From Paenibacillus polygoni (lineage in GTDB: Bacteria > Bacillota > Bacilli > Paenibacillales > Paenibacillaceae): a DNA stretch of 64,000 nt. This document shows positions 37,147 through 45,342 of this stretch, piece by piece. Both the position numbers and the translations under genes were made by a program. The DNA lies in the NCBI RefSeq assembly GCF_030263935.1, contig NZ_CP127162.1, positions 4,678,001 through 4,742,000 of the forward strand. The letters are read 5' to 3'. Within the stretch, counting starts at the first letter, position 1; every line of letters starts with the position of its first letter. The notes beneath the pieces are model-generated. The model did not search any database and had not been told where the DNA came from. It was given only the letters and a program-made list of their open reading frames with translations.

Positions 37147-38106
37147 ATGCTTTATGCAGGAGCCCTTATACTATCCATAGCTATTGTTGTTTTTCTAATT
37201 CCCCCGCTCGGGCGTCTGGCCCTTCGAATCGATTTTGTAGACAAGCCCCGGGAAGATGAAGAACGTAAATTACATAAGAAACCGATTCCTTTAACGGCAA
37301 GTTATGCGATTTTCATCGGTTTTTTCATTACATATCTTCTGTTTTCAGGAGAATATACTTGGCAGACAGGGGCTTTATTTTTAGGCGGATTACTGCTTCT
37401 TATCATTGGCACCGTGGATGACTGGTTTAAGACTAAGGGAAAAGATTTCCCTGCTCTGCCCAAAATGGTAGTTCAGATGTCTGCTGCTGTCATTGCCTAC
37501 CTTGCTGGGATTCGCTTCAGCGGTTTCTATAACCCGTTCAGTGAAGAATATATTTCTCTTCCTGTCTGGCTGCAGTTTACCCTCACCATTCTCTGGATTT
37601 TCGGTGTAACAACAGTAATTAACTTCTCGGATGGAATGGATGGTCTAGCTGGAGGGTTGTCCGCTATTTCGGGAACAACTTTGTTTATTGTGGCACTGAC
37701 CATGGGACAAGGGAATTCTGCCATGCTGGCTATTGTACTCGTGGGTGTGACCATCGGATATCTCAAGTTCAACAAACCGCCTGCAAGAGTCTTTATGGGA
37801 GATGCCGGAGCCACTTTTCTTGGTTTCATTCTTGCCGTTATTGCCTTGGATGGTGCCTTCAAGCAGGCTACGGTACTATCGATTCTCATTCCGATCCTGG
37901 CGCTTGGTGTTCCTATTTTCGACAACCTGTTTGTTGTGGTCAAAAGATTTCTGGGCGGCAAAGCCATCTATCAAGCAGATGCCAGTCAAGCACATTATAG
38001 ACTGCTTCGTGCCGGGCTTTCTCAAAAACAAGTTGTTGCCGTTCTATGCCTTGTCAGCGTCTGCTTATGTTTGTCTTCCATCATTCTTATGCTCGTTCAA
38101 ATGTAG
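37147..38106 (+). CDS. tagO: Undecaprenyl-phosphate GlcNAc-1-phosphate transferase (TagO/WecA family)
   Basis: A 319-residue polytopic enzyme that transfers GlcNAc-1-P from UDP-GlcNAc to undecaprenyl phosphate, the first step in wall teichoic acid and other polymer synthesis. Seen are the MraY/WecA motifs GTVDDWF, NFSDGMDGLAGG and FMGDAGATFLGF, plus the late cytoplasmic H-rich loop (SQAHYRLLRAGL). I start it at 37147; an earlier in-frame ATG is part of the -10 box TATAAT at 37114-37119. It is a little shorter than B. subtilis TagO. Confidence 0.92.
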   Translation: MLYAGALILSIAIVVFLIPPLGRLALRIDFVDKPREDEERKLHKKPIPLTASYAIFIGFFITYLLFSGEYTWQTGALFLGGLLLLIIGTVDDWFKTKGKDFPALPKMVVQMSAAVIAYLAGIRFSGFYNPFSEEYISLPVWLQFTLTILWIFGVTTVINFSDGMDGLAGGLSAISGTTLFIVALTMGQGNSAMLAIVLVGVTIGYLKFNKPPARVFMGDAGATFLGFILAVIALDGAFKQATVLSILIPILALGVPIFDNLFVVVKRFLGGKAIYQADASQAHYRLLRAGLSQKQVVAVLCLVSVCLCLSSIILMLVQM

Positions 38107-38115
38107 TCTTCTATC

Positions 38116-39201
38116 TTAGCGAAGCAGGACCGACAGGTCCTGCTTTTCTGCAACAAGAGGCAGCCTTACAGTAAATGTCGTTCCTTGTCCAAGGGAGCTC
38201 TCTACACATACTGTTCCCCCGTGCATCATTACGATCTTTTCAATAATGGAAAGTCCAAGTCCACTTCCCCCGCTCGAATGAGTTCTTGATTTATCCGCTT
38301 TATAAAATCGTTCAAAAATATGTTCCTGATCCTCTTCCGATATCCCAATTCCTGTGTCCTCCACCCGAACTATCGCTTCTTTTTCATCTGCTTCCAAGAA
38401 AACTTGAATTGTCCCCTTTTCCGGAGTGAACTTAATCGCATTGTGAAGAAGATTTACCCATACCTGAGATAACAAGTCCGGATCAGCCTCCATATTAATC
38501 TGCCTCAGGCCTACAATCATCTCCAAATCTTTGGCAAGCCACTGCGGCTCACAAGCCAGGATTAAAGACTGAATCTGCTTATCCAGCCTCATCGGTACAG
38601 GATAGAACGGATGCTGCTCGGAATCGAGAGATGCAAGCCGCAGCATGTTCTCAGACAACTTAGAGAGCCGAACACTTTCTTTTTCAATAATATCTAAATA
38701 ATGATTCCGTATATCCTCACTCAGCTTTTCTTCCTTCAGTATTCTTGCAAAACCACTGATCGAGGTGAGAGGGGACTGAATTTCATGAGACACATCAGAA
38801 ATAAAATCCTGACGCATGGACTCCAGCTTGCCCAAGTTAGCTGCCATATCGTTAATGCTTTCGATTAGTTGTTTCATAGGTCCCGCTTCATACCTGTCAT
38901 CAGGGTTGATCATTACTCCAAAATCACCCTTGGCAATTCTACTCAGTGCATCAAAAATTATTTGGTTAAATATACGTTGTCGTTTATCTAAAAGTTTAGA
39001 CAATAGGTACGTTAACAATCCAAACATAAAGAATCCAAGAAATGAATTTAATAACTGAAGAAACAAGGGTCGCAACTGCCATCCAATCCAGGAGGTTAGA
39101 AAAAATGCTATAGTCCAGCATATGAACAGAGTGAGAGTAACCCAAAGTAAGCCTGCGACGAATTTAATCAGCATTTTTCCCTTTAAAGTATGATCTCTCA
39201 T
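38116..39201 (-). CDS. Sensor histidine kinase
   Basis: A 361-residue membrane kinase. Two TM helices (about 10-35 and 45-67) with almost no extracellular loop between them, so it is an intramembrane-type sensor. A HAMP-like segment (about 75-130), the H-box FISDVSHEIQSPLTS, N-box LLHNAIKF, and G-boxes VEDTGIGISEED and SGGSGLGLSI follow. Such short-loop kinases often work with the ABC exporter encoded beside them in antibiotic or envelope stress response. Its last codons contain the terminator at 38123-38146. It overlaps the response regulator by ATGA. Confidence 0.93.
   Translation of the reverse strand: MRDHTLKGKMLIKFVAGLLWVTLTLFICWTIAFFLTSWIGWQLRPLFLQLLNSFLGFFMFGLLTYLLSKLLDKRQRIFNQIIFDALSRIAKGDFGVMINPDDRYEAGPMKQLIESINDMAANLGKLESMRQDFISDVSHEIQSPLTSISGFARILKEEKLSEDIRNHYLDIIEKESVRLSKLSENMLRLASLDSEQHPFYPVPMRLDKQIQSLILACEPQWLAKDLEMIVGLRQINMEADPDLLSQVWVNLLHNAIKFTPEKGTIQVFLEADEKEAIVRVEDTGIGISEEDQEHIFERFYKADKSRTHSSGGSGLGLSIIEKIVMMHGGTVCVESSLGQGTTFTVRLPLVAEKQDLSVLLR
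38123..38146. terminator. Bidirectional terminator inside the histidine kinase 3' end
   Basis: AGCAGGACC/GGTCCTGCT with a GACA loop, then TTTTCTG on the plus strand. It ends tagO on the plus side while coding for the last residues of the kinase on the minus side. Confidence 0.75.
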
Positions 39202-39875
39202 CTTTTCACCTCGAATCGGTAGCCTAGACCACGAATCGTCCGTATCGTAAAAGCATGATCATCAGACTTAAAACGATCACGCAGCCGGCCAATATGTACA
39301 TCTACAGTGCGTTCCACTCCTTCATAATCATAGCCCCATATCCTTTCAATGAGCTGGTCACGAGGGAAAGTTTTCCCTGGGTAACTTGCCAGCAAGAATA
39401 AAAGTTCAAACTCTTTTAGAGGAAGCGTTATCGCTTCCTCTCCGTCATAACATTCGAATGTACTGCGATCAAGTTTTAATTTACCTATCTCAACTTGCTG
39501 TGAAGCAGCAACTCGGTAACGTTTAAGGAGTGCATGTACCCGAACAACCAGCTCCATCGGATCAAAGGGCTTTACAAGATAATCATCAGTACCAAGTTGA
39601 AACCCTCTAACCTTGTGCGTAATTTCGCCCTTTGCAGTAAGCATCAACAGCGGAATGCTGTTATAGTCGTCAGCTAACTCCTTGCAAAGATCCCAGCCAT
39701 CCATACCCGGCATCATAATATCCAGAATGACAAGATCAACCTTTATCTTCTCCAAGACTTCAAGTGCTTCGATTCCATTGGAAGCTTCTGCGGTAGTAAA
39801 ACCTTCTTTCTTTAGCAGGTGATTTAACAGCTCACGAATATGTGAATCATCATCTACAATAAGAATCGTTGGCAT
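39198..39875 (-). CDS. OmpR-family response regulator
   Basis: A 225-residue regulator: receiver domain (1-120) with the acidic pair DDD near residue 8, the phosphorylated Asp in LVILDIMMPG, and the Lys of YLVKPFDP; then a winged-helix DNA-binding domain (about 130-225, LPLKEFELLFLLA to VDVHIGRLRDRF). It pairs with the adjacent kinase. It lies 29 bp after the frameshifted permease, in one operon with the ABC exporter. Confidence 0.95.
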   Translation of the reverse strand: MPTILIVDDDSHIRELLNHLLKKEGFTTAEASNGIEALEVLEKIKVDLVILDIMMPGMDGWDLCKELADDYNSIPLLMLTAKGEITHKVRGFQLGTDDYLVKPFDPMELVVRVHALLKRYRVAASQQVEIGKLKLDRSTFECYDGEEAITLPLKEFELLFLLASYPGKTFPRDQLIERIWGYDYEGVERTVDVHIGRLRDRFKSDDHAFTIRTIRGLGYRFEVKR

Positions 39876-39904
39876 GATAAATACTCCTTTTTTGTATACT
39901 TCAA

Positions 39905-40697
39905 TTAGCGATTTCGTTCTGATCTCGTGAACATCAGCGTTCCGACAACGGTAAAGACAAGGAAGAATCCAGCCATCACAATCAGGTTAGTAACCGGATG
40001 ATGGAGAACAATCTGATCATATACGGGAGTGCCTGCATAAAATACGGCACGTGCAAAGTCAATGCAGTATGTCATCGGCATGATTTTAGCAAGAATACCT
40101 AATATTCCAGTAGAATGCTGAATTGGAATCATTGCACCTGAGAGAAACATTTGCGGCATAATTAGCAGAATGGAACCCATATCTGCCGTCTTGCTGTCTT
40201 GGACAAAACCGATAAAAAATATTCCTAATGCTCCACCCACTAAACAGAATAGCGGAGAGATGAGAAACAAATATACGATATGTATTCCACCTAGTGGGAT
40301 TTGCATAAGAAGAGAAATAATCAAAATCCCTATTAGACCAACGAGACTAGTAAAACTTGCACCGATCATTTTACCAAGGATAATAGAATACCTAGAAATC
40401 GGAGAAACGTAAAGTTCTTGCGTAAAGTTAGTATTTCTCTCTTCTATTAAAGAACTCATACCAGTAACAAGACCAGTAAAAATATTATTCACCATCATAC
40501 CAATCATTATAAATTGTAGATAATTATACGAGGCCAGCCGCCATGTTTTGAGACAAACTCCCACCCATAATGCCCATAAAAATAACAGGCATAATAATAC
40601 TTACAGCTAAATAAATCGGATTTTTTATACTTTTTGTTATTTCGCGTGCTGCTATTGCTATTACGGCATTTCCTTCTCTTTTTGTTAAAGCAATCAT
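39905..40697 (-). pseudogene. ABC-2 type exporter permease, frameshifted
   Basis: Two frames together make one typical permease of about 263 residues. The first starts at 40697 (GGGAGTAGTAAA before ATG) and gives MIALTKREGNAVIAIAAREI through GGSLSQNMAAGL; it then hits TAA. The second resumes in another frame at SYNYLQFIMIGMMVNNIF and continues to the end through the conserved VSPISR and MPQMFLSGAMIPI. Removing one base near 40527-40533 would join them. There is no slippery heptamer. It could be a real lesion, which would disable the exporter, or a sequence error. Confidence 0.8.
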
Positions 40698-40701
40698 TTT
40701 A

Positions 40702-41649
40702 CTACTCCCTTTCATTTTGTTGTACCAATTCTAGATAAGCCTCTTCGAGAGTAGGCTGATGAATCTCAAGCCTTGTAAGCGGTGTGCGAAGCTGCGACAG
40801 CAGCTGCTGTGGCGTTTGTTCCTGATACGTGACCTTCAAAGCGTCATTTACCTCTGTAAAATCTGTCTGCAATGAAATCAGCTCTTCCTTTAGTTCTGTA
40901 AGATCGCTTGCTCCAATGATCATTGATCTATCACCCAACAACTGCCGCTTGATCTCATCAGGTGTACCTAGGACTGCTATTTTCCCCTTTGTAACCATAC
41001 AAACTCGGTCCGCTTCCTCAGCTTCTTCAAGATAATGCGTTGTAAGAAAAATGGTCATGTTCTCTTCCTTGCGAATTTTTTGTAAATACGCCCATAGAGA
41101 TTGACGTGCGGATGCATCAAGTCCCTGTGTCGGTTCATCTAAAAATAGAATCTGCGGCTTATGCATAAGACTTCGCAAAATTTCGAGCTTCCTTTTCATT
41201 CCTCCTGAAAATCCTTTTACTTTTTTAAATAGGTTTTCATGTATACCTACAATTTCCGCAAGCTCTTCAATTCGCTGTTTATAAGCAGCAGGCATCATAC
41301 TATAGAACGGTCGATACGGATACACCCCATATACACTCACATGTAATCGAATATTTTCCTCAGCCGTTAAATCGAGATCAAGACTTGGGTTCTGAAAAAT
41401 AATGCCTACATTTTGGCGCACCATAGATGCCTCTTTTTCAACGTCATAACCTGCAATTTTAACCATTCCTTCTGTCTTTGATAACGTTGTGGTTAATATG
41501 GAAATCGTCGTGGTTTTGCCCGCACCGTTTGGGCCTAGAAGAGCAAAAAACTCTCCTTTCCCTACCTCAAAGCTAATGCCATCTACTGCTGCCCGTTCAC
41601 TATTTTTATATTTCTTCTTTAAGTTTTCTACTTGTATAATCGTCTCCAC
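40702..41649 (-). CDS. ABC-2 exporter ATP-binding protein (DrrA-like)
   Basis: A 315-residue ATPase: Walker A GPNGAGKTTT near residue 40, signature SGGMKRKLEILR, Walker B ILFLDEPTQGLD, H-loop TTHYLEEAEEADR, and a C-terminal extension (about 230-315) common in antibiotic/lipid exporters such as DrrA. It starts with GTG at 41649, GAGGAGG upstream. The permease follows 5 bp later, then the two-component genes. Substrate unknown; the linked intramembrane-sensing kinase suggests envelope or antibiotic stress. Confidence 0.92.
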   Translation of the reverse strand: METIIQVENLKKKYKNSERAAVDGISFEVGKGEFFALLGPNGAGKTTTISILTTTLSKTEGMVKIAGYDVEKEASMVRQNVGIIFQNPSLDLDLTAEENIRLHVSVYGVYPYRPFYSMMPAAYKQRIEELAEIVGIHENLFKKVKGFSGGMKRKLEILRSLMHKPQILFLDEPTQGLDASARQSLWAYLQKIRKEENMTIFLTTHYLEEAEEADRVCMVTKGKIAVLGTPDEIKRQLLGDRSMIIGASDLTELKEELISLQTDFTEVNDALKVTYQEQTPQQLLSQLRTPLTRLEIHQPTLEEAYLELVQQNERE

Positions 41650-42161
41650 TTTTTGCCGACCTCCTCAATATCGCAGTCCAGTCAGGTTATATTACCTTCT
41701 CTCCTGAGGACGTACTTAAGGATAATGGAGATTTGTAAACTGAATTTAAACTGTGAAATGCTTTTTCATTTCAGTATGGATATTAAATCAGCACCTAGAC
41801 GGAAAATAATTCTCTTGTTCATTGAAAGAATTCAACCGCATATTTCATAAAATCGAGTGATTTGGATATAAGAAGAACCCTCATCATACGTCACCATGCC
41901 GGCATCATGCGGATTATATAATGCATACAGGGAATTTGAATTATGACGAGAGTTAGAATGAGATTTATGACGAAATGTATGATGTAGAGGAGTAAAAGTG
42001 CCGCAGGACCGACAGTTCCTGCTTTTTTTCGTTTAAAAGCGTTAAAACTACATGATAAACATTTGCAATAACTTTTACAGACCCTAAAAACATGTTCTGA
42101 GGCAACTGCCCATATACTATAACGTTCGTGCTAACATCCGCATCAAGAAAGGAGCTGTGCG
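41650..42161. other. 512-bp gap with orphan terminator
   Basis: No credible gene. It holds the minus-strand promoter area of the ABC exporter (TAATAT near 41690), a plus-strand TATAAT at 41917-41922 without a good -35, and a plus-strand terminator at 42003-42030. The stretch 41925-42030 could be a short transcript (candidate sRNA), which is weakly supported. Confidence 0.4.
42003..42030 (+). terminator. Orphan terminator upstream of the glycosylation cluster
   Basis: GCAGGA/TCCTGC stem (loop CCGACAGT) followed by seven T. Its sequence is almost the same as the terminator at 38123-38146, but no gene precedes it on this strand. Confidence 0.7.
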
Positions 42162-43361
42162 ATGCTCTCTTCTTCCATTGTTGTATTTCCTCCGCGTGAA
42201 CCGGGCCCCTTGCTTACCAAACTCTTATCTGTGCTGTGTGAGGAATATGATGTCTATTATCTGTCTGAACCTAAGCTTCAAGAAGGAGAACAGGTAAAAA
42301 ACGAAGCACAACTCGCCGAGCTGCCGTCAGATGTGCTTTTACTCACGCCCTCCGAACTTCATACCGTCTGTGCAGAAGATACCCTTGCTATTGTTGCTCA
42401 TCCATACTGGCTGCATGTGGCCGCTTCCCAAACAGAAGCACAGCTCATCATGCTCGATTTCGAAGATGAAGAAGACGCAAGCAGTCTATTCCATACTTGC
42501 TCAGAACAACTTCGGGCCATATCTTCGCTTTATTGTTCCCGCTCTGAGATGAAGTGTCTGGATGCGACTTTTCGAGGGACGCCAGCTCTATTCTTGGATG
42601 AGGAACAAGGAAGCCTAGACCTGGACCTTTTTATACATGCAATCCATGAAATCACGGAGGATGTCCCTGTCTCTGCCCCTGAGATTCAGTGGACTAAGCG
42701 TAAAGCGCACTACCGTGCTATGAGAGAACAGAACGGACCTCATGAGACATTTTCATTTCTTTTAGCTGTATATCATTACTTATTAGGAGAACAAGAAGCA
42801 CTGCATTATGGAGAAGAGGCCTTTCTGCAGGCAGTGATAAGCGGTCAGCATCAGTCTCTGATCTCTCATTACCGGTTTCTATCCGCCATTCATGCAAAGC
42901 TAGGCAACCTGCAAACAGCAGCAAATATATACGGGATTACGGCCTTTGGTGAAACCGAGGCAAGACAATATGAGAACATCCTATTTCTTCTGGCTGAAGA
43001 TCAGGAAGTCCTTGCACGAGCGGAATTACTTCGACTGAATGATGACTATGGGGCAGCATTCACTCTTATTAAGCAGCTCCCTGCTGATCATCGTATTCGT
43101 CTCCTGCTGTTTCATATGTACCGAGAAACGGGACGACTGGAACTTGCTCTATCACAGGTTCACTCCTCTGACTTGCTCTCAGCAGAAGAACGGTATCTGT
43201 TTCGCCTGTTGTGCGGCCAAGTGGAAGCAATCCGCGGAGAACGGCACGCAGCCATTCGCCTATTTCTAGAGGCATCTGCCGAGAAGGAAGAGGCTCTTGT
43301 TCATATCGCTGCGCTAGAGGTACTGGATGACAAGGTTCATAATTTACTGAAAGGGAGCTGA
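42162..43361 (+). CDS. Unknown protein with TPR-like C-terminal half
   Basis: A 399-residue cytosolic protein. The first 170 residues (SSSIVVFPPREPGPLLTKLL) resemble the N-terminal Rossmann half of a GT4-type glycosyltransferase, without a recognisable catalytic C-lobe. The rest (about 190-395) is all helical with TPR-like pairs (EALHYGEEAFLQAV, LAKLGNLQTAANIYG-type turns, YRETGRLELALSQV). GAAAGGAG precedes the ATG. It heads a three-gene plus-strand operon with GT2 and GT4 enzymes, so a scaffold or partner role in glycosylation is inferred. No family recognised. Confidence 0.6.
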   Translation: MLSSSIVVFPPREPGPLLTKLLSVLCEEYDVYYLSEPKLQEGEQVKNEAQLAELPSDVLLLTPSELHTVCAEDTLAIVAHPYWLHVAASQTEAQLIMLDFEDEEDASSLFHTCSEQLRAISSLYCSRSEMKCLDATFRGTPALFLDEEQGSLDLDLFIHAIHEITEDVPVSAPEIQWTKRKAHYRAMREQNGPHETFSFLLAVYHYLLGEQEALHYGEEAFLQAVISGQHQSLISHYRFLSAIHAKLGNLQTAANIYGITAFGETEARQYENILFLLAEDQEVLARAELLRLNDDYGAAFTLIKQLPADHRIRLLLFHMYRETGRLELALSQVHSSDLLSAEERYLFRLLCGQVEAIRGERHAAIRLFLEASAEKEEALVHIAALEVLDDKVHNLLKGS

Positions 43362-43369
43362 TTGTACTG

Positions 43370-44116
43370 ATGTCAGATCCTTCTCCCTCTATCTCTAATG
43401 TACGTAAACCAGAAGGTAATTCATTGACCGCCATGCTGCAAGTACACAATGAGGAACATCGCTACTTGGAAGAGGTACTTACGGACCTCTCTACGTATGT
43501 TGATCACATTGTTATCGTTGATGATGCCAGTACAGATCGTACAGTCGAGATCTGTAAGTCATTTGAGAAGGTAATCAAGCTTGTACAGCTGCCAGCATCC
43601 TTATTTGCAGAGGAATGGAAATTACGTTCTATCCTGTGGCAAGCCGCTGCTTCTACTTCTCCCGACTGGCTGCTTGCTGTTGATGCTGATGAATTGTATG
43701 AAGAACGGGCCAAGCGTAATATACGAGGGCTTATTAATCAGAATCGTTATGACTCAGTCAGCTTTCGGCTCTATGATCTGTGGGGCAGCCGGCAGTATTA
43801 CCGGGAAGATAACTTGTGGCAAGCACATAAAGGGGCAACCATGACACTTGTTCGCTTTTTCAAAGACTATCCCTACTTTTATCCCAAAATGCAGCATCAT
43901 GTACCTCGGCTGCCGCTTACCTGTTCCGCGCTTCCAGGGCTTACCACAGACTTACGTATCAAGCACCTGGGCTGGTCAGGACCACTCGAAGAACGGGTTG
44001 AGAAATATGTCCGCTACAAAAAAATGGACCCGGAAGGGCGATGGGGAAATGTTGCCCAGTATGAGTCCATTCTGGATCTGAAACCCAACCTTCTGGAATG
44101 GAAGGAGGAAGATTAA
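43370..44116 (+). CDS. Family 2 glycosyltransferase
   Basis: A 248-residue GT-A enzyme. The nucleotide-sugar-binding start is LTAMLQVHNEEHRYLEE, then IVIVDDASTDRT, and the metal-binding DxD-type motif LLAVDADELYEE. The C-terminal half (about 115-248) is Trp/Tyr-rich and has the HVPRLP and RIKHLGWSG segments of the SunS-like/WcaA-type GT2 subgroup. No TM segments, so it is cytosolic. AAAGGGAG lies 12 nt before the ATG. Adjacent genes on both sides belong to the same operon. The acceptor is unknown. Confidence 0.83.
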   Translation: MSDPSPSISNVRKPEGNSLTAMLQVHNEEHRYLEEVLTDLSTYVDHIVIVDDASTDRTVEICKSFEKVIKLVQLPASLFAEEWKLRSILWQAAASTSPDWLLAVDADELYEERAKRNIRGLINQNRYDSVSFRLYDLWGSRQYYREDNLWQAHKGATMTLVRFFKDYPYFYPKMQHHVPRLPLTCSALPGLTTDLRIKHLGWSGPLEERVEKYVRYKKMDPEGRWGNVAQYESILDLKPNLLEWKEED

Positions 44117-45325
44117 TTGTACGTCAGCATTCTTACGCACAGCTTTGCAGACGGATATAACCGTGATTTCGAGAGGCTATTTGGAGGCGGGCTGGAACGA
44201 TATATCTACGAGCTCTGTCAGGTGATTCGCTCACTCGGTCATACTCCACAGGTTCATCAATTATCCTACTATGATTCTTTCCACCGCCATATTGAAGAGA
44301 TTGAAGTGTTTGGATATGCTTATGATCCGCAGCGTATACCGGATGCATTTGAGGAGATGGCTTCAAAGGCAAAGGGTCCCCTCATTTATGCCAGCTGTAT
44401 ATGGCATCCGCTGCGTTATTCCCCGAATAGTCTCGGGATATGTCACGGAATTAATTGGGATCGCCCAAGTCTTCCAACTGAAGTGAAACAGGAAGTAGCG
44501 GTCTCAATACAACACGCTCTGGATCATTTAGAGACTATTGTGTCGGTTGACTCTCATTTTCTCACCTTTTGCAGAGCCGTTTGTACCTTTAACGATCCGC
44601 AGAAGATTATCTTAATTCCAAACGCAGTTGATACTCATTATTTCAAACCGCTGGAGTCTGCTTTAAAAGAAACAGAACTTGAAGAGCATACTTTACGCAA
44701 AAAAACCAATTACAGAAAGGTTCATCTTCACCAGTCAGAAGAGGAGCTTGAAGCAAGTGACGAGGAACAGCCGGGACGGATACGAATTCTTTTTCCACGT
44801 AGAATTAGTCTAGAGCGTGGAATCATTCCGATGATGCTTTCGGCTGACTATTTATTAGGTCTATACCCTCAACTCGAAATTGAGTTTGCAGGAGAGCGGG
44901 TACAGGGAAGCACCGTGGGCAGAGCTTTTGAAATGTGGATGAAGCATCATCCTCATAAAGCACGCATTTTTTCCAAAAGCTATCTTTTTGATGAGATGAT
45001 TACCGCCTATCATATGGCAGATATCGCGGTTATTCCTACGATTTTCTCTGAGGGAACTTCCTATGCCTGTCTAGAAGCCATGAGCTGCGGACTTCCGGTT
45101 GTAGCAAGCAATGTCGGCGGTCTCAATGATCTAATACAGGATGGCAATAACGGCCTGTTAGTCTCACCTGAAGAATCTCATATTACAGCTGCCCTATGCC
45201 GCCTTATTGACGATGAAGACCTCCGGTTACAGCTTGGCAAGCAGGCACGGCAAACCGCACTTAGTTATGATGAAGAGAAGTGGAAATCGGCTTGGAAAAA
45301 GGTACTGATCCCCTTCCTCAGATAG
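44117..45325 (+). CDS. Family 4 glycosyltransferase (GT-B)
   Basis: A 402-residue GT-B enzyme starting with TTG directly after the stop of the GT2 gene (AAGGAGG upstream). N-lobe has GGGLERYIYEL and SVDSHFL; the C-lobe has the donor site FPRRISLERGI, the family E-x7-E motif SEGTSYACLEAMSCGLP, and VVASNVGGLNDLI. A charged insertion of about 40 residues (roughly 180-222, rich in Glu/Lys/His) separates the lobes and is unlike most GT4 enzymes. It likely extends a glycan begun by neighbouring enzymes; sugar and acceptor are unknown. Confidence 0.88.
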   Translation: MYVSILTHSFADGYNRDFERLFGGGLERYIYELCQVIRSLGHTPQVHQLSYYDSFHRHIEEIEVFGYAYDPQRIPDAFEEMASKAKGPLIYASCIWHPLRYSPNSLGICHGINWDRPSLPTEVKQEVAVSIQHALDHLETIVSVDSHFLTFCRAVCTFNDPQKIILIPNAVDTHYFKPLESALKETELEEHTLRKKTNYRKVHLHQSEEELEASDEEQPGRIRILFPRRISLERGIIPMMLSADYLLGLYPQLEIEFAGERVQGSTVGRAFEMWMKHHPHKARIFSKSYLFDEMITAYHMADIAVIPTIFSEGTSYACLEAMSCGLPVVASNVGGLNDLIQDGNNGLLVSPEESHITAALCRLIDDEDLRLQLGKQARQTALSYDEEKWKSAWKKVLIPFLR

Positions 45326-45342
45326 CGTGACGTCTATCTAGA

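Noticed and set aside
40524..40540. Programmed frameshift in the ABC permease
   Set aside because: There is no slippery heptamer or following structure like the one in the IS element.
41632..41850. 72-residue plus-strand frame upstream of the ABC exporter
   Set aside because: It overlaps the promoter and start of the ATPase gene, has no binding site, and its sequence is not protein-like.
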